Shown here: piece after piece, positions 26,666 through 35,714 of the stretch | How the letters are laid out: every line of letters starts with the position of its first letter | Position numbering within the stretch: position 1 is the stretch's first letter | DNA from: CAMDMI01 sp044379485 | GTDB taxonomy: Bacteria; Bacteroidota; Bacteroidia; Cytophagales; Flexibacteraceae | Length of the DNA: 64,000 nt | Reading direction: 5' to 3' | NCBI GenBank assembly: GCA_044379485.1 | Contig: JBIPOE010000009.1 | Location: 1 to 64,000, forward strand | The notes under the pieces: generated by a model | What the model saw: only the letters and a program-made list of their open reading frames with translations | The model's database searches: none | What the model was told of the DNA's origin: nothing | Translations under genes and position numbers: made by a program

Positions 26666-27568
26666 TCAGAAGAAAATTTCAAGGGCAGCTTTAAAGGTAT
26701 TACAATGTGCATCCACAATATCTGAAATTTTTGTTGAATATCCGCCACCCATTACAGCCACAACGGGGACTTTATTTTGTTTGCAAAGATTGAAAACCAT
26801 CTCATCCCTTTGGCGGCATCCTTCTTTGGAAACACCTAATCGCCCCAGTCTATCGGTTTTTAATATATCCACTCCGGATTGAAAAAAAACTAAATCAGGT
26901 TCAAAAAACTGGAAAAGTTTAGGCAAGTGGAGACCTAATAGTTGTAAATACGGCTGATCCTCAATTCCGTCTGGAAGCCCAATGTCTAAATTTGATTTTT
27001 GTTTTTTAAGTGGGTAGTTGTTTTGACCATGCATAGAAAAAGTAAAAACCCGTTCTTCGTTCTGGAAAATGGAAGCCGTTCCATTTCCCTGATGAACATC
27101 TAAATCTACTATTAGGATTCTTTTTCGCAAGCCCTCATTCAATAAATAGTTTGAACTCACTGCAATATCATTTAGTAAACAAAATCCCTCCCCGGAATCT
27201 GAGAATGCATGATGTGTTCCACCTGCTACGTTGAAAGAGGCCCCATATTCAATGGCAAATAGTGCACATTCTATAGTACCTTGAGTTATCTGCAGCTCCC
27301 TTTCAATTAGCTCTTTTGATAATGGAAATCCAATCTTTCGAATCATAGATAGCTCAAGATTAAGGTCTATTAAACTTTTTAAATATACCTCCGAATGGCT
27401 TAAAAGTACATTTTTCTCTTTTACTATAGCTGGTTCAAAAAGTTGACTTTCAATTATACTTCCTTCATAAATTAATTGTTCTGGAATCAGCTCATATTTC
27501 AACATTGGAAATCTATGGCCTTCTGGAAGGGAATGATTATAAGTTTGTGACCAGGCGATTTTTAGCAT
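26666..27568 (-). CDS. Histone-deacetylase-fold hydrolase (arginase/HDAC superfamily)
   Basis: Zinc-dependent deacetylase-like protein of 300 residues. Visible active-site segments are GGTHHAFSD (two histidines), the metal motif DLDVHQGNGT, FSMHGQNNYP, and the late GGGYS. Bacterial members act on acetylated small molecules such as acetylpolyamines or acetoin-related substrates; the real substrate here is unknown. It follows the conserved cysteine protein on the same strand but is separated by a terminator. Confidence 0.88.
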   Translation of the reverse strand: MLKIAWSQTYNHSLPEGHRFPMLKYELIPEQLIYEGSIIESQLFEPAIVKEKNVLLSHSEVYLKSLIDLNLELSMIRKIGFPLSKELIERELQITQGTIECALFAIEYGASFNVAGGTHHAFSDSGEGFCLLNDIAVSSNYLLNEGLRKRILIVDLDVHQGNGTASIFQNEERVFTFSMHGQNNYPLKKQKSNLDIGLPDGIEDQPYLQLLGLHLPKLFQFFEPDLVFFQSGVDILKTDRLGRLGVSKEGCRQRDEMVFNLCKQNKVPVVAVMGGGYSTKISDIVDAHCNTFKAALEIFF

Positions 27569-27572
27569 ATCA

Positions 27573-27600
27573 AAATAAAAAGGTCTGGATTTCCAGACCT
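27573..27600 (-). terminator. Terminator between the cysteine protein and HDAC genes
   Basis: AGGTCTGG and CCAGACCT form a perfect 8-bp stem with a 4-base loop; the minus strand then reads TTTTTATTTTG. Confidence 0.85.
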
Positions 27601-27627
27601 CTAAATGTTATATAAATCGAGAAACGA

Positions 27628-28035
27628 TTAGGCTTCTTCCAAAAGGTTGGCCCATGATTTCATATACAAGATAACATCTTCTTTTTGATTTTTTTCAAGA
27701 TGAGTTACCCCGGCTTTCTGCAAAACTTCTTCTTTTGATAATCTTTCCAAATCAATTAAATCTCTGGTAGTTAGTCCATAAGAAGTTAATTCTGATATCA
27801 GCCAATCCATGGACATACCACTTGTGGGACAAAAATCAAGCACTTGTTCTGCCCAATCTCCATGCTTTTCCATAGCATATCTGTGAATTTCAGCTTTTGA
27901 CTTTTCGGTAAGTTGCTGAGCAAGATGTCCACAATTGCAACTTCCCATGTTACCCCATTCATAGTGGCTTCCTTTTTCAATATTGCTGGCAGCTGAACGA
28001 AGCGCCGTAATTAGTTTGCTCTTAGGTGAATTCAT
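27628..28035 (-). CDS. Conserved Bacteroidota hypothetical protein with Cys cluster
   Basis: A 135-residue soluble, mostly helical protein. It carries GSCNCGHLAQ near residue 34 and a further cysteine in DFCPTSGMSMDWLI; three cysteines and a histidine suggest metal binding (inference). The C-terminal half looks like a helical bundle (LTTRDLIDLERLSKEEVL). I recall similar proteins in other Bacteroidota but no assigned function. It follows ssb by 60 bases and ends in a terminator. Confidence 0.75.
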   Translation of the reverse strand: MNSPKSKLITALRSAASNIEKGSHYEWGNMGSCNCGHLAQQLTEKSKAEIHRYAMEKHGDWAEQVLDFCPTSGMSMDWLISELTSYGLTTRDLIDLERLSKEEVLQKAGVTHLEKNQKEDVILYMKSWANLLEEA

Positions 28036-28095
28036 ACTGTTTTGATACCAATTCTGTATATAACCAAAAGCAATTGGAATGGTTTTGCCTCCTTG

Positions 28096-28566
28096 TTAAA
28101 AAGGCAAATCGTCTTCGTCTCCTACTTTTGCAAGTGCGGGGGGAGTTGGGATTGTAGCTGGTGCTGGTTTTGCTGCTGCAACAGGTTGAGTGGGTTGGGC
28201 AGATTGTGTTGATTGAGTCATTCCTCCTGAGGCTTGACCATCTTCTTTGGTTCCCAAAAGCAAAAGATCTGTTCCTGCTACTTCAAGTGAATATCGCTCT
28301 TTACCTTCCTTATCTATATAGGTTCTTACTGAAAGTCTCCCTTCTATCAAAACTGGATTTCCTTTTCGAACATAATTGGCTGCGACTTCTGCTTTTGAAT
28401 CCCAAAGACTTACGCGATACCATTCCGTTTTATCTGGTTGCCCGTTTCTACCCTTTTCATTAATTGCCAAGGAAAGCTCGGTCACTTTTCTATTGTCACC
28501 TACTATTTTCAATTGAGGATCGTTACCTACGTTTCCTACAAGTGTTATTTTGTTATAACTAGCCAT
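28096..28566 (-). CDS. ssb: Single-stranded DNA-binding protein
   Basis: Binds single-stranded DNA during replication and repair. The 156-residue protein has the OB-fold (NKITLVGNVGNDPQL, WYRVSLWDSKAEVAANYVRKG, LIEGRLSVRTY), a Gln/Pro/Ala-rich linker and the conserved acidic tip DEDDLPF that recruits partners. It begins 11 bases after mutY, probably in one transcript. Confidence 0.95.
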   Translation of the reverse strand: MASYNKITLVGNVGNDPQLKIVGDNRKVTELSLAINEKGRNGQPDKTEWYRVSLWDSKAEVAANYVRKGNPVLIEGRLSVRTYIDKEGKERYSLEVAGTDLLLLGTKEDGQASGGMTQSTQSAQPTQPVAAAKPAPATIPTPPALAKVGDEDDLPF

Positions 28567-28577
28567 AGATTTTTGTT

Positions 28578-29648
28578 TTATTTAAAAGCCAAATATAACT
28601 GACCAGCCCAAAGCTCAGAAAGTAATTTTGAAATAATTATCGGCTTTGGCGTACTTTCAATATTTTGACCTGAAACCCAAACTCCATTTAAATCCTTTGG
28701 CTTTTCCTCCAGTTCCAGGACACATAAATTTACCCAAAGTTCCTGATGCGTGAGCAAGTGTTTTTTTGTTGGTATTATTAAGGAAGAAAGAATATTCCCT
28801 TTTTCAAGATTTAATGAGTTTGACTCTAAAAATTCGTCAGTTTTCTGAAAAGCCCTTTCATCTTCTATTATAATAGGTTCATACAAGCCTTCCCAAATAT
28901 CACCAGGGCCTCTTTTAGAAAGAAAAATTTCATCCTCAACCTTTAACAAAAGGTAGTTTAAAAAACGGACCCGTTTTTCTTTCAATTTGCTTTTGAATGG
29001 TATTTTGTCTTTTATCCCAAGCGCATTAGCCTGACAATGAAGCATAATTGGACAAACATTGCATTTTGGATTTTGGGGTGTACAAACCAATGCCCCCAAC
29101 TCCATTATTCCCTGATTGAAAAGAAAGGATGAACCGATGGGCAACAGGTCTTCAGCAAATGCCTTTACTTTTTGCACCACTTTTGGCTGTCTGACATCTT
29201 CCTCTATGCCATAAAGTCTGGAAATTACCCGAATTACATTGCCGTCCACAACAGCTTTGTCTTCGTGAAAGGCAAATGAAGCAATAGCGGAAGCAGTATA
29301 ATCTCCTATTCCTTTAAGCTTTATCAGGCCATCATAGTTCATTGGGAAATTTCCATTTAATGTGTCTTTTATATGCTTTGCAGCGGCATGTAAATTCCTC
29401 GCACGGGAGTAATAACCTAGTCCTTGCCACAATTCAAGCACTTGATCCTCACTAGCAGAAGCCAATTTTTCAACATTTGGAAAAATTTCTGTAAATTTTA
29501 TATAATAGGATAATCCTTGGATTACACGTGTTTGTTGAAGAATCACTTCTGACAGCCAAATATGGTAAGGGTCAGTGGTTTGTCTCCAAGGAAGATCTCT
29601 TTTATTGGCATTGTACCATTGGATTATAGACCCCGAAATATCTTGCAA
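28578..29648 (-). CDS. mutY: A/G-specific adenine glycosylase MutY
   Basis: Removes adenine opposite 8-oxoguanine. The 356 residues contain the catalytic glutamate in SEVILQQTRV, the helix-hairpin-helix LKGIGDYTASAIASFAF with the catalytic aspartate after it (VDGNVIRV), the iron-sulfur motif CTPQNPKCNVCPIMLHC, and a C-terminal NUDIX-like domain for recognising oxoguanine. The start codon is TTG at 29648. It is divergent from the HU gene. Confidence 0.93.
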   Translation of the reverse strand: MQDISGSIIQWYNANKRDLPWRQTTDPYHIWLSEVILQQTRVIQGLSYYIKFTEIFPNVEKLASASEDQVLELWQGLGYYSRARNLHAAAKHIKDTLNGNFPMNYDGLIKLKGIGDYTASAIASFAFHEDKAVVDGNVIRVISRLYGIEEDVRQPKVVQKVKAFAEDLLPIGSSFLFNQGIMELGALVCTPQNPKCNVCPIMLHCQANALGIKDKIPFKSKLKEKRVRFLNYLLLKVEDEIFLSKRGPGDIWEGLYEPIIIEDERAFQKTDEFLESNSLNLEKGNILSSLIIPTKKHLLTHQELWVNLCVLELEEKPKDLNGVWVSGQNIESTPKPIIISKLLSELWAGQLYLAFK

Positions 29649-29726
29649 AGTGGTAGTGAAAAAGAATTATTTTATCGGCAAACCTCCGAATTTGAGATCA
29701 AAATTTTAAAAATTAAATTCAGTGAT

Positions 29727-29734
29727 TAACTTTG
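29727..29734 (+). promoter_or_regulatory. Probable -7 box of the HU gene
   Basis: TAACTTTG followed by CCG matches TAnnTTTG and lies about 56 bases upstream of the GTG start, leaving an AT-rich leader. Confidence 0.55.
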
Positions 29735-29790
29735 CCGCTCAGAAAAATTTGATTTCTAATCATTTACATAACAATTAAAAAAATACTCCG

Positions 29791-30084
29791 GTGACTAAAG
29801 CAGAAGTAATCTCTGAGATCGCAGCCAAAACAGGCATCGAGAAAGCTGACGTGTCAGCTACTATCGAAAAATTCTTCGAAGTTGTAAAAAACTCAATGGC
29901 AGATGGCGACAACATCTACGTTCGTGGATTTGGTAGCTTTGTGAACAAAAGAAGAGCAGAAAAGATAGCTCGGGACATTAGCAAGAATAAGGCTATTAAA
30001 ATTCCTGCGCATCATGTGCCAAGTTTCAAGCCTTCGAAAGAATTTGTTAAACAAATTAAGGAAAGCAAAAAGCTAGTAGCTTAA
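29791..30084 (+). CDS. HU/IHF-family DNA-binding protein
   Basis: Nucleoid protein of 97 residues that bends DNA. It has the HU fold: MTKAEVISEIAAKTG, the turn VRGFGSF, and the arm with the proline-containing tip (KIPAHHVPSFKPSK). The start codon is GTG. The proline tip and PSFKPSKEF are typical for DNA bending. The mutY-HU-TPR-rng arrangement is common in Bacteroidota as far as I know. Confidence 0.93.
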   Translation: MTKAEVISEIAAKTGIEKADVSATIEKFFEVVKNSMADGDNIYVRGFGSFVNKRRAEKIARDISKNKAIKIPAHHVPSFKPSKEFVKQIKESKKLVA

Positions 30085-30116
30085 TTGTCTAAAGCCCAAG
30101 ACTAGATAATCGGTAG

Positions 30117-30944
30117 ATGCGTATCAATCGAAATTTAGTTTTGGGCTTTGTTGTCTTTACTGGCCTGGGAACGGCCATTTTTTTTCTCCCCAAGGCTGTT
30201 GTCAACAACAAGAAAATGGCCAACCGGGATTCAACTGCTTCTGCTCCTCAAATGGCCGAAACGGTATCCGATCATAGTTTGGATTCAACAATGCTGTCTG
30301 GAATTGAAGAATTAAGAAAAGAAATATCGGTTACCAAGGTTGAAAAAGAGAAAGCTAAAGTGTACACCCGGCTTGCAGATGCCTTTTTAAGAGCCAATCG
30401 CTTTGATAGTGCTGGCTCTTGTTTCGAAAAGGCGTCCGAACTGACAGCAGACCCAAAACTTGTTTACAAAGCAGGATCTGCTTATTTTGAAGGAATTACC
30501 TTTGCATCTAATCCATCAAAGGTTGAGTTTCTTTCAGGTAAAGCGAGAGAAATGTTTGAAAAAATAGAGGAGAAAGATCCAAATTCTGTGGAATCTCAGG
30601 GAAAAATAGCAATGACCTGGGTGAACTCAGAAACCCCAATGAAAGGAATACTTAAATTGAGGGAATTGGCAGATAAAAATCCTACAAATGAATATTTGGC
30701 CTATCAATTGGGTATGTTATCATTCCAAAGTGGTCAATATGAAAAAGCGGTTGCCAGATTTGAATCTGTAATCAAGCTCAATAAAGAAAATGTAAATGCC
30801 TTTTTTTATCTGGCACAATCATTGAAGGAATTGGGCAAGAAGAAGGAAGCATTGGTAGCTGTGAACAACGGCCTTTCTTTGGTTAAAGAAGAAGATACAA
30901 AAGCATCTTTTCTTGAATTGAAGAAGCAACTCACTGAAAATTAA
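30117..30944 (+). CDS. Membrane-anchored tetratricopeptide repeat protein
   Basis: A 275-residue protein with one N-terminal membrane segment (NLVLGFVVFTGLGTAIFFLP) and a periplasmic or outer region of TPR units such as VYTRLADAFLRANRFDSAGSCFEKA and NEYLAYQLGMLSFQSGQYEKA (each shown in part here as recognised repeats). It lies 32 bases after HU and upstream of the 29-residue peptide and rng. The partner proteins are unknown. Confidence 0.82.
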   Translation: MRINRNLVLGFVVFTGLGTAIFFLPKAVVNNKKMANRDSTASAPQMAETVSDHSLDSTMLSGIEELRKEISVTKVEKEKAKVYTRLADAFLRANRFDSAGSCFEKASELTADPKLVYKAGSAYFEGITFASNPSKVEFLSGKAREMFEKIEEKDPNSVESQGKIAMTWVNSETPMKGILKLRELADKNPTNEYLAYQLGMLSFQSGQYEKAVARFESVIKLNKENVNAFFYLAQSLKELGKKKEALVAVNNGLSLVKEEDTKASFLELKKQLTEN

Positions 30945-30970
30945 AATTTTTAACAAAATAATTTACAATT

Positions 30971-31060
30971 ATGCCTTGTGGTAAAAAAAGAAAAAGACAT
31001 AAAATAGCGACTCACAAACGCAAAAAGAGATTGCGAAAAAATCGTCATAAGAAAAAATAA
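30971..31060 (+). CDS. Very basic 29-residue peptide, probable ribosome-associated protein
   Basis: A short gene, ATG 30971 to TAA 31060. The peptide starts MPCGKKRKRHKIATHKRKK and ends in RHKKK; 20 of its 29 residues are Lys, Arg or His. Such composition fits an rRNA-binding extension-type ribosomal peptide. It lies 26 bases after the TPR gene and 27 bases before rng, which acts on RNA. I recall near-identical peptides before rng in other Bacteroidota, often unannotated, but have not checked this. The identity with any named ribosomal protein is not established here. Confidence 0.75.
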   Translation: MPCGKKRKRHKIATHKRKKRLRKNRHKKK

Positions 31061-31087
31061 CATCGTAACCGTTAAACATTTGGAAAT

Positions 31088-32647
31088 TTGAGTAATGAAC
31101 TTCTAATCAGTTCAGCTCCCAAAGGTTACCGGATTGCACTACTCCAGGAAAATCGCCTTGCTGAATTTCACTATCAGGAAGGCGGTTCTAGTTTTGTGGT
31201 GGGAGAAGTATATCTGGGAGTAGTGAAAAAAGTATCACCAGGCCTAAACGCTGCTTTTGTAGATGTTGGGTATGAGAAAGATGCATTTTTGCACTACCTT
31301 GATCTTGGACCACAGGTTAAATCTTTAAATAGATTTTCCCAGTCTATTCAGACACAGAAAAACGCCTCCTACAAATTAAGTAATTTTAAAAACGATCAGG
31401 ATATTGACAAGCTTGGCAAGATAGATCAGGTCCTTACAAGAGGACAACAGATTCTTGTTCAAGTGGTAAAAGAGCCAATTTCCAGTAAAGGTCCAAGGCT
31501 TTCATGTGAAATTTCACTGCCTGGACGTTACGTGGTTTTGGTTCCATTTTCAAATGCCATCAGTATTTCCAAAAAGATCATAGAGAAAGATGAACGTCAT
31601 CGTCTTTTAAAGCTTGTTCAATCTATCAAACCAAACAATTTTGGTGTGATAATCCGAACAGTTGCTGCCAACAAAGAAACTGAAGAGCTTGAGAAAGATC
31701 TTCGAACTTTAATCAGCAATTGGGAAGAGGGGATGAAAAATCTTAGGATTGCCAACCCAAAGGATAAGGTAATTGGAGAAATGGGTAAAGCCTCTGCTTT
31801 GCTTCGTGATGTTTTAAACGAAAACTTTGATTCCATTTTGGTAGATTCAAAAGAAATCTACGATGAAATCAGAGAGTACATCTTATCTGTGGAGCCAGAC
31901 AAGGAAAGCCTTTTAAAGCTTTACCAGGGAAAGTCCAAGCTTTTTGAAGCAAGAAATATTGAAAAGCAATTAAAACTGTCGTTTGGAAAAACAGTAAGTC
32001 TTCATAGTGGCGGCTATCTTGTAATAGAACACACTGAAGCATTGCACGTTATCGACGTAAACAGCGGAAGTTCTGCCAACAAGTCAGATAACGGTAATCA
32101 GGAAACAACTGCCCTTAATGTGAATAAAGAGGCAGCAAAAGAAATTGCAAGGCAACTTAGATTGAGAGATCTTGGTGGAATTATTTGCATCGATTTCATT
32201 GATATGAAAAGCATAGACAACCGAAAGGTTATTTATGACATCATGAAAGAGGAAATGGAAAATGACAGAGCAAAACATACAGTTTTGCCTCTTTCCAAAT
32301 TCGGAATTATGCAAATTACCCGCCAAAGGGTAAGACCTGATATTGCCGTAAGTACCAATGAAACCTGCCCAACTTGTAATGGAACAGGAACAATTTCCTC
32401 CAGCTTAAATGTTGGAGAAACCATTGAAAACAACCTTGATTTCATAATGCGAAAGCAAAATGAAAGCGGTCTTACTTTGTTGATTCATCCATATTTACAT
32501 GCATTCTTTACCCAGGGCCTCGTGTCCAAAAGAATGGAATGGTTCTTTAAATATAAGAAGTGGATCAATCTTCAAATAGATAGCTCGTTGGGTTTATTGG
32601 ATTATCATTTTAAAAACAAATCCGGAGAAGAGATCGAACTGGAGTAG
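31088..32647 (+). CDS. rng: Ribonuclease E/G
   Basis: Endoribonuclease that processes rRNA and starts mRNA decay. The 519 residues show an N-terminal S1-type domain with an insert (VGEVYLGVVKKVSPGLNAAFVDVG), the catalytic aspartates in LHVIDVNSGS and GGIICIDFIDM, and the zinc-link CPTCNGTG near residue 430. The length and lack of a long disordered tail fit RNase G rather than RNase E. The start codon is TTG 31088. It is the last gene of the HU-TPR-peptide-rng run. Confidence 0.94.
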   Translation: MSNELLISSAPKGYRIALLQENRLAEFHYQEGGSSFVVGEVYLGVVKKVSPGLNAAFVDVGYEKDAFLHYLDLGPQVKSLNRFSQSIQTQKNASYKLSNFKNDQDIDKLGKIDQVLTRGQQILVQVVKEPISSKGPRLSCEISLPGRYVVLVPFSNAISISKKIIEKDERHRLLKLVQSIKPNNFGVIIRTVAANKETEELEKDLRTLISNWEEGMKNLRIANPKDKVIGEMGKASALLRDVLNENFDSILVDSKEIYDEIREYILSVEPDKESLLKLYQGKSKLFEARNIEKQLKLSFGKTVSLHSGGYLVIEHTEALHVIDVNSGSSANKSDNGNQETTALNVNKEAAKEIARQLRLRDLGGIICIDFIDMKSIDNRKVIYDIMKEEMENDRAKHTVLPLSKFGIMQITRQRVRPDIAVSTNETCPTCNGTGTISSSLNVGETIENNLDFIMRKQNESGLTLLIHPYLHAFFTQGLVSKRMEWFFKYKKWINLQIDSSLGLLDYHFKNKSGEEIELE

Positions 32648-32676
32648 TGCCGTTCTTTTCCATACCTTAGGGAACT

Positions 32677-32711
32677 AAAAAGCCCCGCTGCAGGACGTAG
32701 CGGGGCTTTTT
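32677..32711 (+). terminator. Terminator of rng
   Basis: AGCCCCGCT and AGCGGGGCT form a perfect 9-bp GC-rich stem with flanking A and T runs; it is 30 bases after the rng stop. Confidence 0.93.
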
Positions 32712-32869
32712 CATTTTAAAATTGTTAAATACCAATAGATTTTTTTTGAGTTGAGGTCTGTTAATACTTTGTAGGGCCTTACCTAAATTAAATTTCAAGC
32801 AATATTTTTTCTGAAATTAGTATTTGTGATAACTTGCTTCCAATTGTAAAACACCTAACCAAAAGCAAA

Positions 32870-34045
32870 ATGAATGCCTATATAATTGATGGATATCGAA
32901 CTGCCGTAGGAAAGGCACCAAGAGGATTGCTTCGATTTATGCGCCCTGACGACTTAGCAGCCATCGTGATTAAACATCTTGTTTCAAAAGTTCCAAATCT
33001 GGATCCGGCAAGTATTGATGATTTGATTGTGGGAAATGCTGTTCCTGAAGCAGAGCAAGGCATGCAAATGGGAAGAATGATTTCTCTTTTGTCATTGCCA
33101 ATTCAGGTTCCCGGTTTTATTGTTAACAGATATTGTGGCTCTGGTTTAGAGGCAATTGCAATTGCAGCCGCTAGAATTCATGCTGGTCAGGCAGATTGTA
33201 TCATTGCAGGTGGAACAGAATCAATGTCTATGGTTCCTACAACTGGCTGGAAAGTAGCTTTAAATTATAAGTTGGCTAAGGAACATGCCGATTACTATTT
33301 GGGTATGGGTCTTACCGCTGAAATGGTTCAGAAGAAATATGATATAAGTAGAGATGCCCAGGATCAATTTTCATTCAGATCGCATCAAAGAGCACTAAAA
33401 GCAATTTCAGAGGGCCGGTTCAAAGACCAAATTGTTCCTGTTGAAGTAGAAGAAGTGTATGTGGATGAAAACCAAAAGCGAAAGGTTAAGAACTATGTTT
33501 TTGCCCGGGATGAAGGTCCAAGGGCTGATACCACGCTTGAAGCACTTTCAAAATTGAAACCTGCTTTTGCCGCAAATGGAACAGTAACAGCTGGAAATTC
33601 TTCACAGACTTCTGACGGATCTTCTTTTGTTTTGCTTATGAGCGAAAGAAAAATGAAAGAACTTGGAGTTGAGCCCAAAGGAAGAATGTTGAGTTATGCG
33701 GTGGCTGGTGTGGAGCCTTCGGTTATGGGAATTGGGCCAGTAGAAGCTGTTCCAAAAGCGATCCAACTTTCAGGCTTAAGCAGCGTAGATGCAATTGATT
33801 TGATTGAGTTAAATGAAGCATTTGCATCTCAAGCACTTGCTGTAATCCAACAATTGGGTTTGGATCAGGAAAAAGTAAATGTTAACGGCGGAGCCATAGC
33901 ACTTGGCCATCCATTGGGTTGTTCAGGAGCCAAACTTACTGTTCAACTATTTGAAGAATTGAAAAGACAAAATAAGAAATATGGTATGGTAACTGCCTGT
34001 GTCGGTGGTGGCCAGGGTGTTGCCGGAGTTTTCGAAAGGTATTAA
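32870..34045 (+). CDS. Acetyl-CoA C-acyltransferase (thiolase)
   Basis: Thiolase of 391 residues for beta-oxidation or acetoacetyl-CoA metabolism. The catalytic triad is visible: Cys89 in NRYCGSG, His347 in GHPLGCSG and Cys377 in TACVGGGQG. FadA-type thiolases usually pair with a FadB-type hydratase/dehydrogenase gene; none is adjacent. ATG 32870 (MNAYIIDGYRTA) gives the normal family start; an in-frame TTG 36 bases upstream is rejected. Confidence 0.93.
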   Translation: MNAYIIDGYRTAVGKAPRGLLRFMRPDDLAAIVIKHLVSKVPNLDPASIDDLIVGNAVPEAEQGMQMGRMISLLSLPIQVPGFIVNRYCGSGLEAIAIAAARIHAGQADCIIAGGTESMSMVPTTGWKVALNYKLAKEHADYYLGMGLTAEMVQKKYDISRDAQDQFSFRSHQRALKAISEGRFKDQIVPVEVEEVYVDENQKRKVKNYVFARDEGPRADTTLEALSKLKPAFAANGTVTAGNSSQTSDGSSFVLLMSERKMKELGVEPKGRMLSYAVAGVEPSVMGIGPVEAVPKAIQLSGLSSVDAIDLIELNEAFASQALAVIQQLGLDQEKVNVNGGAIALGHPLGCSGAKLTVQLFEELKRQNKKYGMVTACVGGGQGVAGVFERY

Positions 34046-34082
34046 TTCTTGTCTTAAAGCAAAATCACGAAAGAATTTTGAA

Positions 34083-34652
34083 TTAAAAAGCCGCCCCATG
34101 GTTGATTCTGAATTCAAGTTCACTCACCTCCCCGGCTTTTACTTCAACTTCAAAAATTTCATTATTTGGGCCAAAAGAGTTGGCATACCATTGGCCTTCC
34201 TCCTTTACAAACATGGAATATTTTCCCGGTTTTAGTTTGGCAACGAAACATCCTTGATTGTCAGAAAATAAACGAAGAACTCTTTTGGTATATATTTTTT
34301 TGTAAAACCCTGGTCCTTTTCCCTGTTCTGTTTGGTCATCCCGGGTTGGCTCAAAAAAAGCGATTTCCCTTTTTACCCCAATTCCAACTTTTGGTTTTCC
34401 TTCTGGACTGGGCATGAAATTTCCTTTTTGGAGAATAATTTTACCTTTTACTCCCTCCTTAATTATCCGATTACAATTTGATTTTTTTCGCTTTCCTGAT
34501 TTTGTGGAAATTGGTACTGGACCGGAAGCGTAGAAATTATGTGTTTCTAAACTTGAATGTTGATTTTTTAACGATGGAAGGGGAAGCTTTCCATTACTGA
34601 AAAATAACAGATTGAAACTAAGAACGCTTAAAAAGAGACTCCACAAATTCAT
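34083..34652 (-). CDS. Exported hypothetical protein with carboxypeptidase-regulatory-like end
   Basis: About 189 residues with an N-terminal signal sequence (LWSLFLSVLSFNLLFF). The middle and end (VKGKIILQKGNFMPSP, GCFVAKLKPGKYSMFV, ELEFRINHG) read like an Ig-like/transthyretin-type domain found in Bacteroidota surface proteins. Its start lies inside the end of ftsY (35-base overlap), so it is probably co-translated. A start nine bases further upstream is possible. Function unknown. Confidence 0.7.
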   Translation of the reverse strand: MNLWSLFLSVLSFNLLFFSNGKLPLPSLKNQHSSLETHNFYASGPVPISTKSGKRKKSNCNRIIKEGVKGKIILQKGNFMPSPEGKPKVGIGVKREIAFFEPTRDDQTEQGKGPGFYKKIYTKRVLRLFSDNQGCFVAKLKPGKYSMFVKEEGQWYANSFGPNNEIFEVEVKAGEVSELEFRINHGAAF

Positions 34653-35583
34653 GGCGGTCAAAGATTTGAAGGTCGTCTATTTTTTCTCCCACACCTATGT
34701 ACTTTACCGGAATATTCAATTGATCCGAGATGCCAATCACTACTCCACCTTTTGCAGTTCCATCTAATTTGGTAATTGCCAAGGCAGTAACATCAGTAAC
34801 TTTTGAAAACTCTTCGGCTTGTTTTAAGGCATTCTGACCCGTTGATCCATCCAAAACCAATAAAACTTCCTGTGGTGCATCAGGAATTACCTTTTGCATA
34901 ACCCTCTTTATTTTATTGAGCTCATTCATCAAATTCACCTTGTTGTGCAATCTGCCCGCTGTATCAATAATAACCACGTCGGCATTTTGATCTACTGCAG
35001 TTTTTACTGCATCGTAAGCAACTGAGGCCGGATCGGTATTCATACCGTGCTCGATAACCGGTACGCCTGAACGAGCACCCCAAAGCTTCAATTGTTCTAC
35101 AGCTGCGGCCCTAAAAGTGTCGGCTGCTCCTAAAACAACTTTGTGTCCATAGGAATGAAACTGGGAAGCCAATTTCCCAATGGTGGTCGTTTTTCCCACG
35201 CCATTTACCCCAACAACCATAATAATAAAAGGCTTGGCTGGCAAATCTCTGAAATGATGTTTAACCTGATTGTGATTGGTTTCCAGTAGCTTAGCAACCT
35301 CTTCTCTTAAAATCCGATCAAGTTCTGCAGTCGAAGAATATTTATCATTTTTTACTCTTTCCTGAATTTGCTTGATAATTTTAATGGTGGTTGGCGTTCC
35401 AACATCGGCACCAATCAAAATTTCTTCAAGCTCATCCAGGACATCATCATCAATTTCCGATTTACCAACAATTGCTTTTGTAAGGCGATCGAAAAAAGTG
35501 TCTTTTGTTTTTTCAAGTCCTTTGTCGAGCGATTCTTTCAGCTCTTCCTTTTTCTTTCCAGTAAAAAAATCAAAAAATCCCAT
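34618..35583 (-). CDS. ftsY: Signal recognition particle receptor FtsY
   Basis: GTPase that docks SRP-ribosome complexes at the inner membrane. The 321 residues hold a short N-terminal acidic region, the N domain, and the G domain with GVNGVGKT at 125-132, the DTAGRLHN motif, TKLDGTAKGG, and the GVGEKIDDL end. The long acidic A-domain of E. coli FtsY is absent, as is common. It follows the rpmG-DUF4295 pair on the same strand. Confidence 0.96.
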   Translation of the reverse strand: MGFFDFFTGKKKEELKESLDKGLEKTKDTFFDRLTKAIVGKSEIDDDVLDELEEILIGADVGTPTTIKIIKQIQERVKNDKYSSTAELDRILREEVAKLLETNHNQVKHHFRDLPAKPFIIMVVGVNGVGKTTTIGKLASQFHSYGHKVVLGAADTFRAAAVEQLKLWGARSGVPVIEHGMNTDPASVAYDAVKTAVDQNADVVIIDTAGRLHNKVNLMNELNKIKRVMQKVIPDAPQEVLLVLDGSTGQNALKQAEEFSKVTDVTALAITKLDGTAKGGVVIGISDQLNIPVKYIGVGEKIDDLQIFDRHEFVESLFKRS

Positions 35584-35671
35584 AATGCCTGCTTGTTTTT
35601 AACTTGTCGTGTAAAGGGTTCATAAATACAAAAAAACCTTCTCCAAAAAGAGAGGTTTTAATGAGAAGTCC

Positions 35672-35695
35672 AAAAAAAATCCCCTTTTCAGGGGA
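35672..35695 (-). terminator. Terminator of rpmG-DUF4295
   Basis: On the minus strand TCCCCT and AGGGGA pair around a GAAA-type loop, followed by T8. A second, weaker hairpin with a T-run lies at 35630-35657. Together they limit read-through into ftsY. Confidence 0.8.
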
Positions 35696-35714
35696 CGTTC
35701 ATAATTATCCTTAA

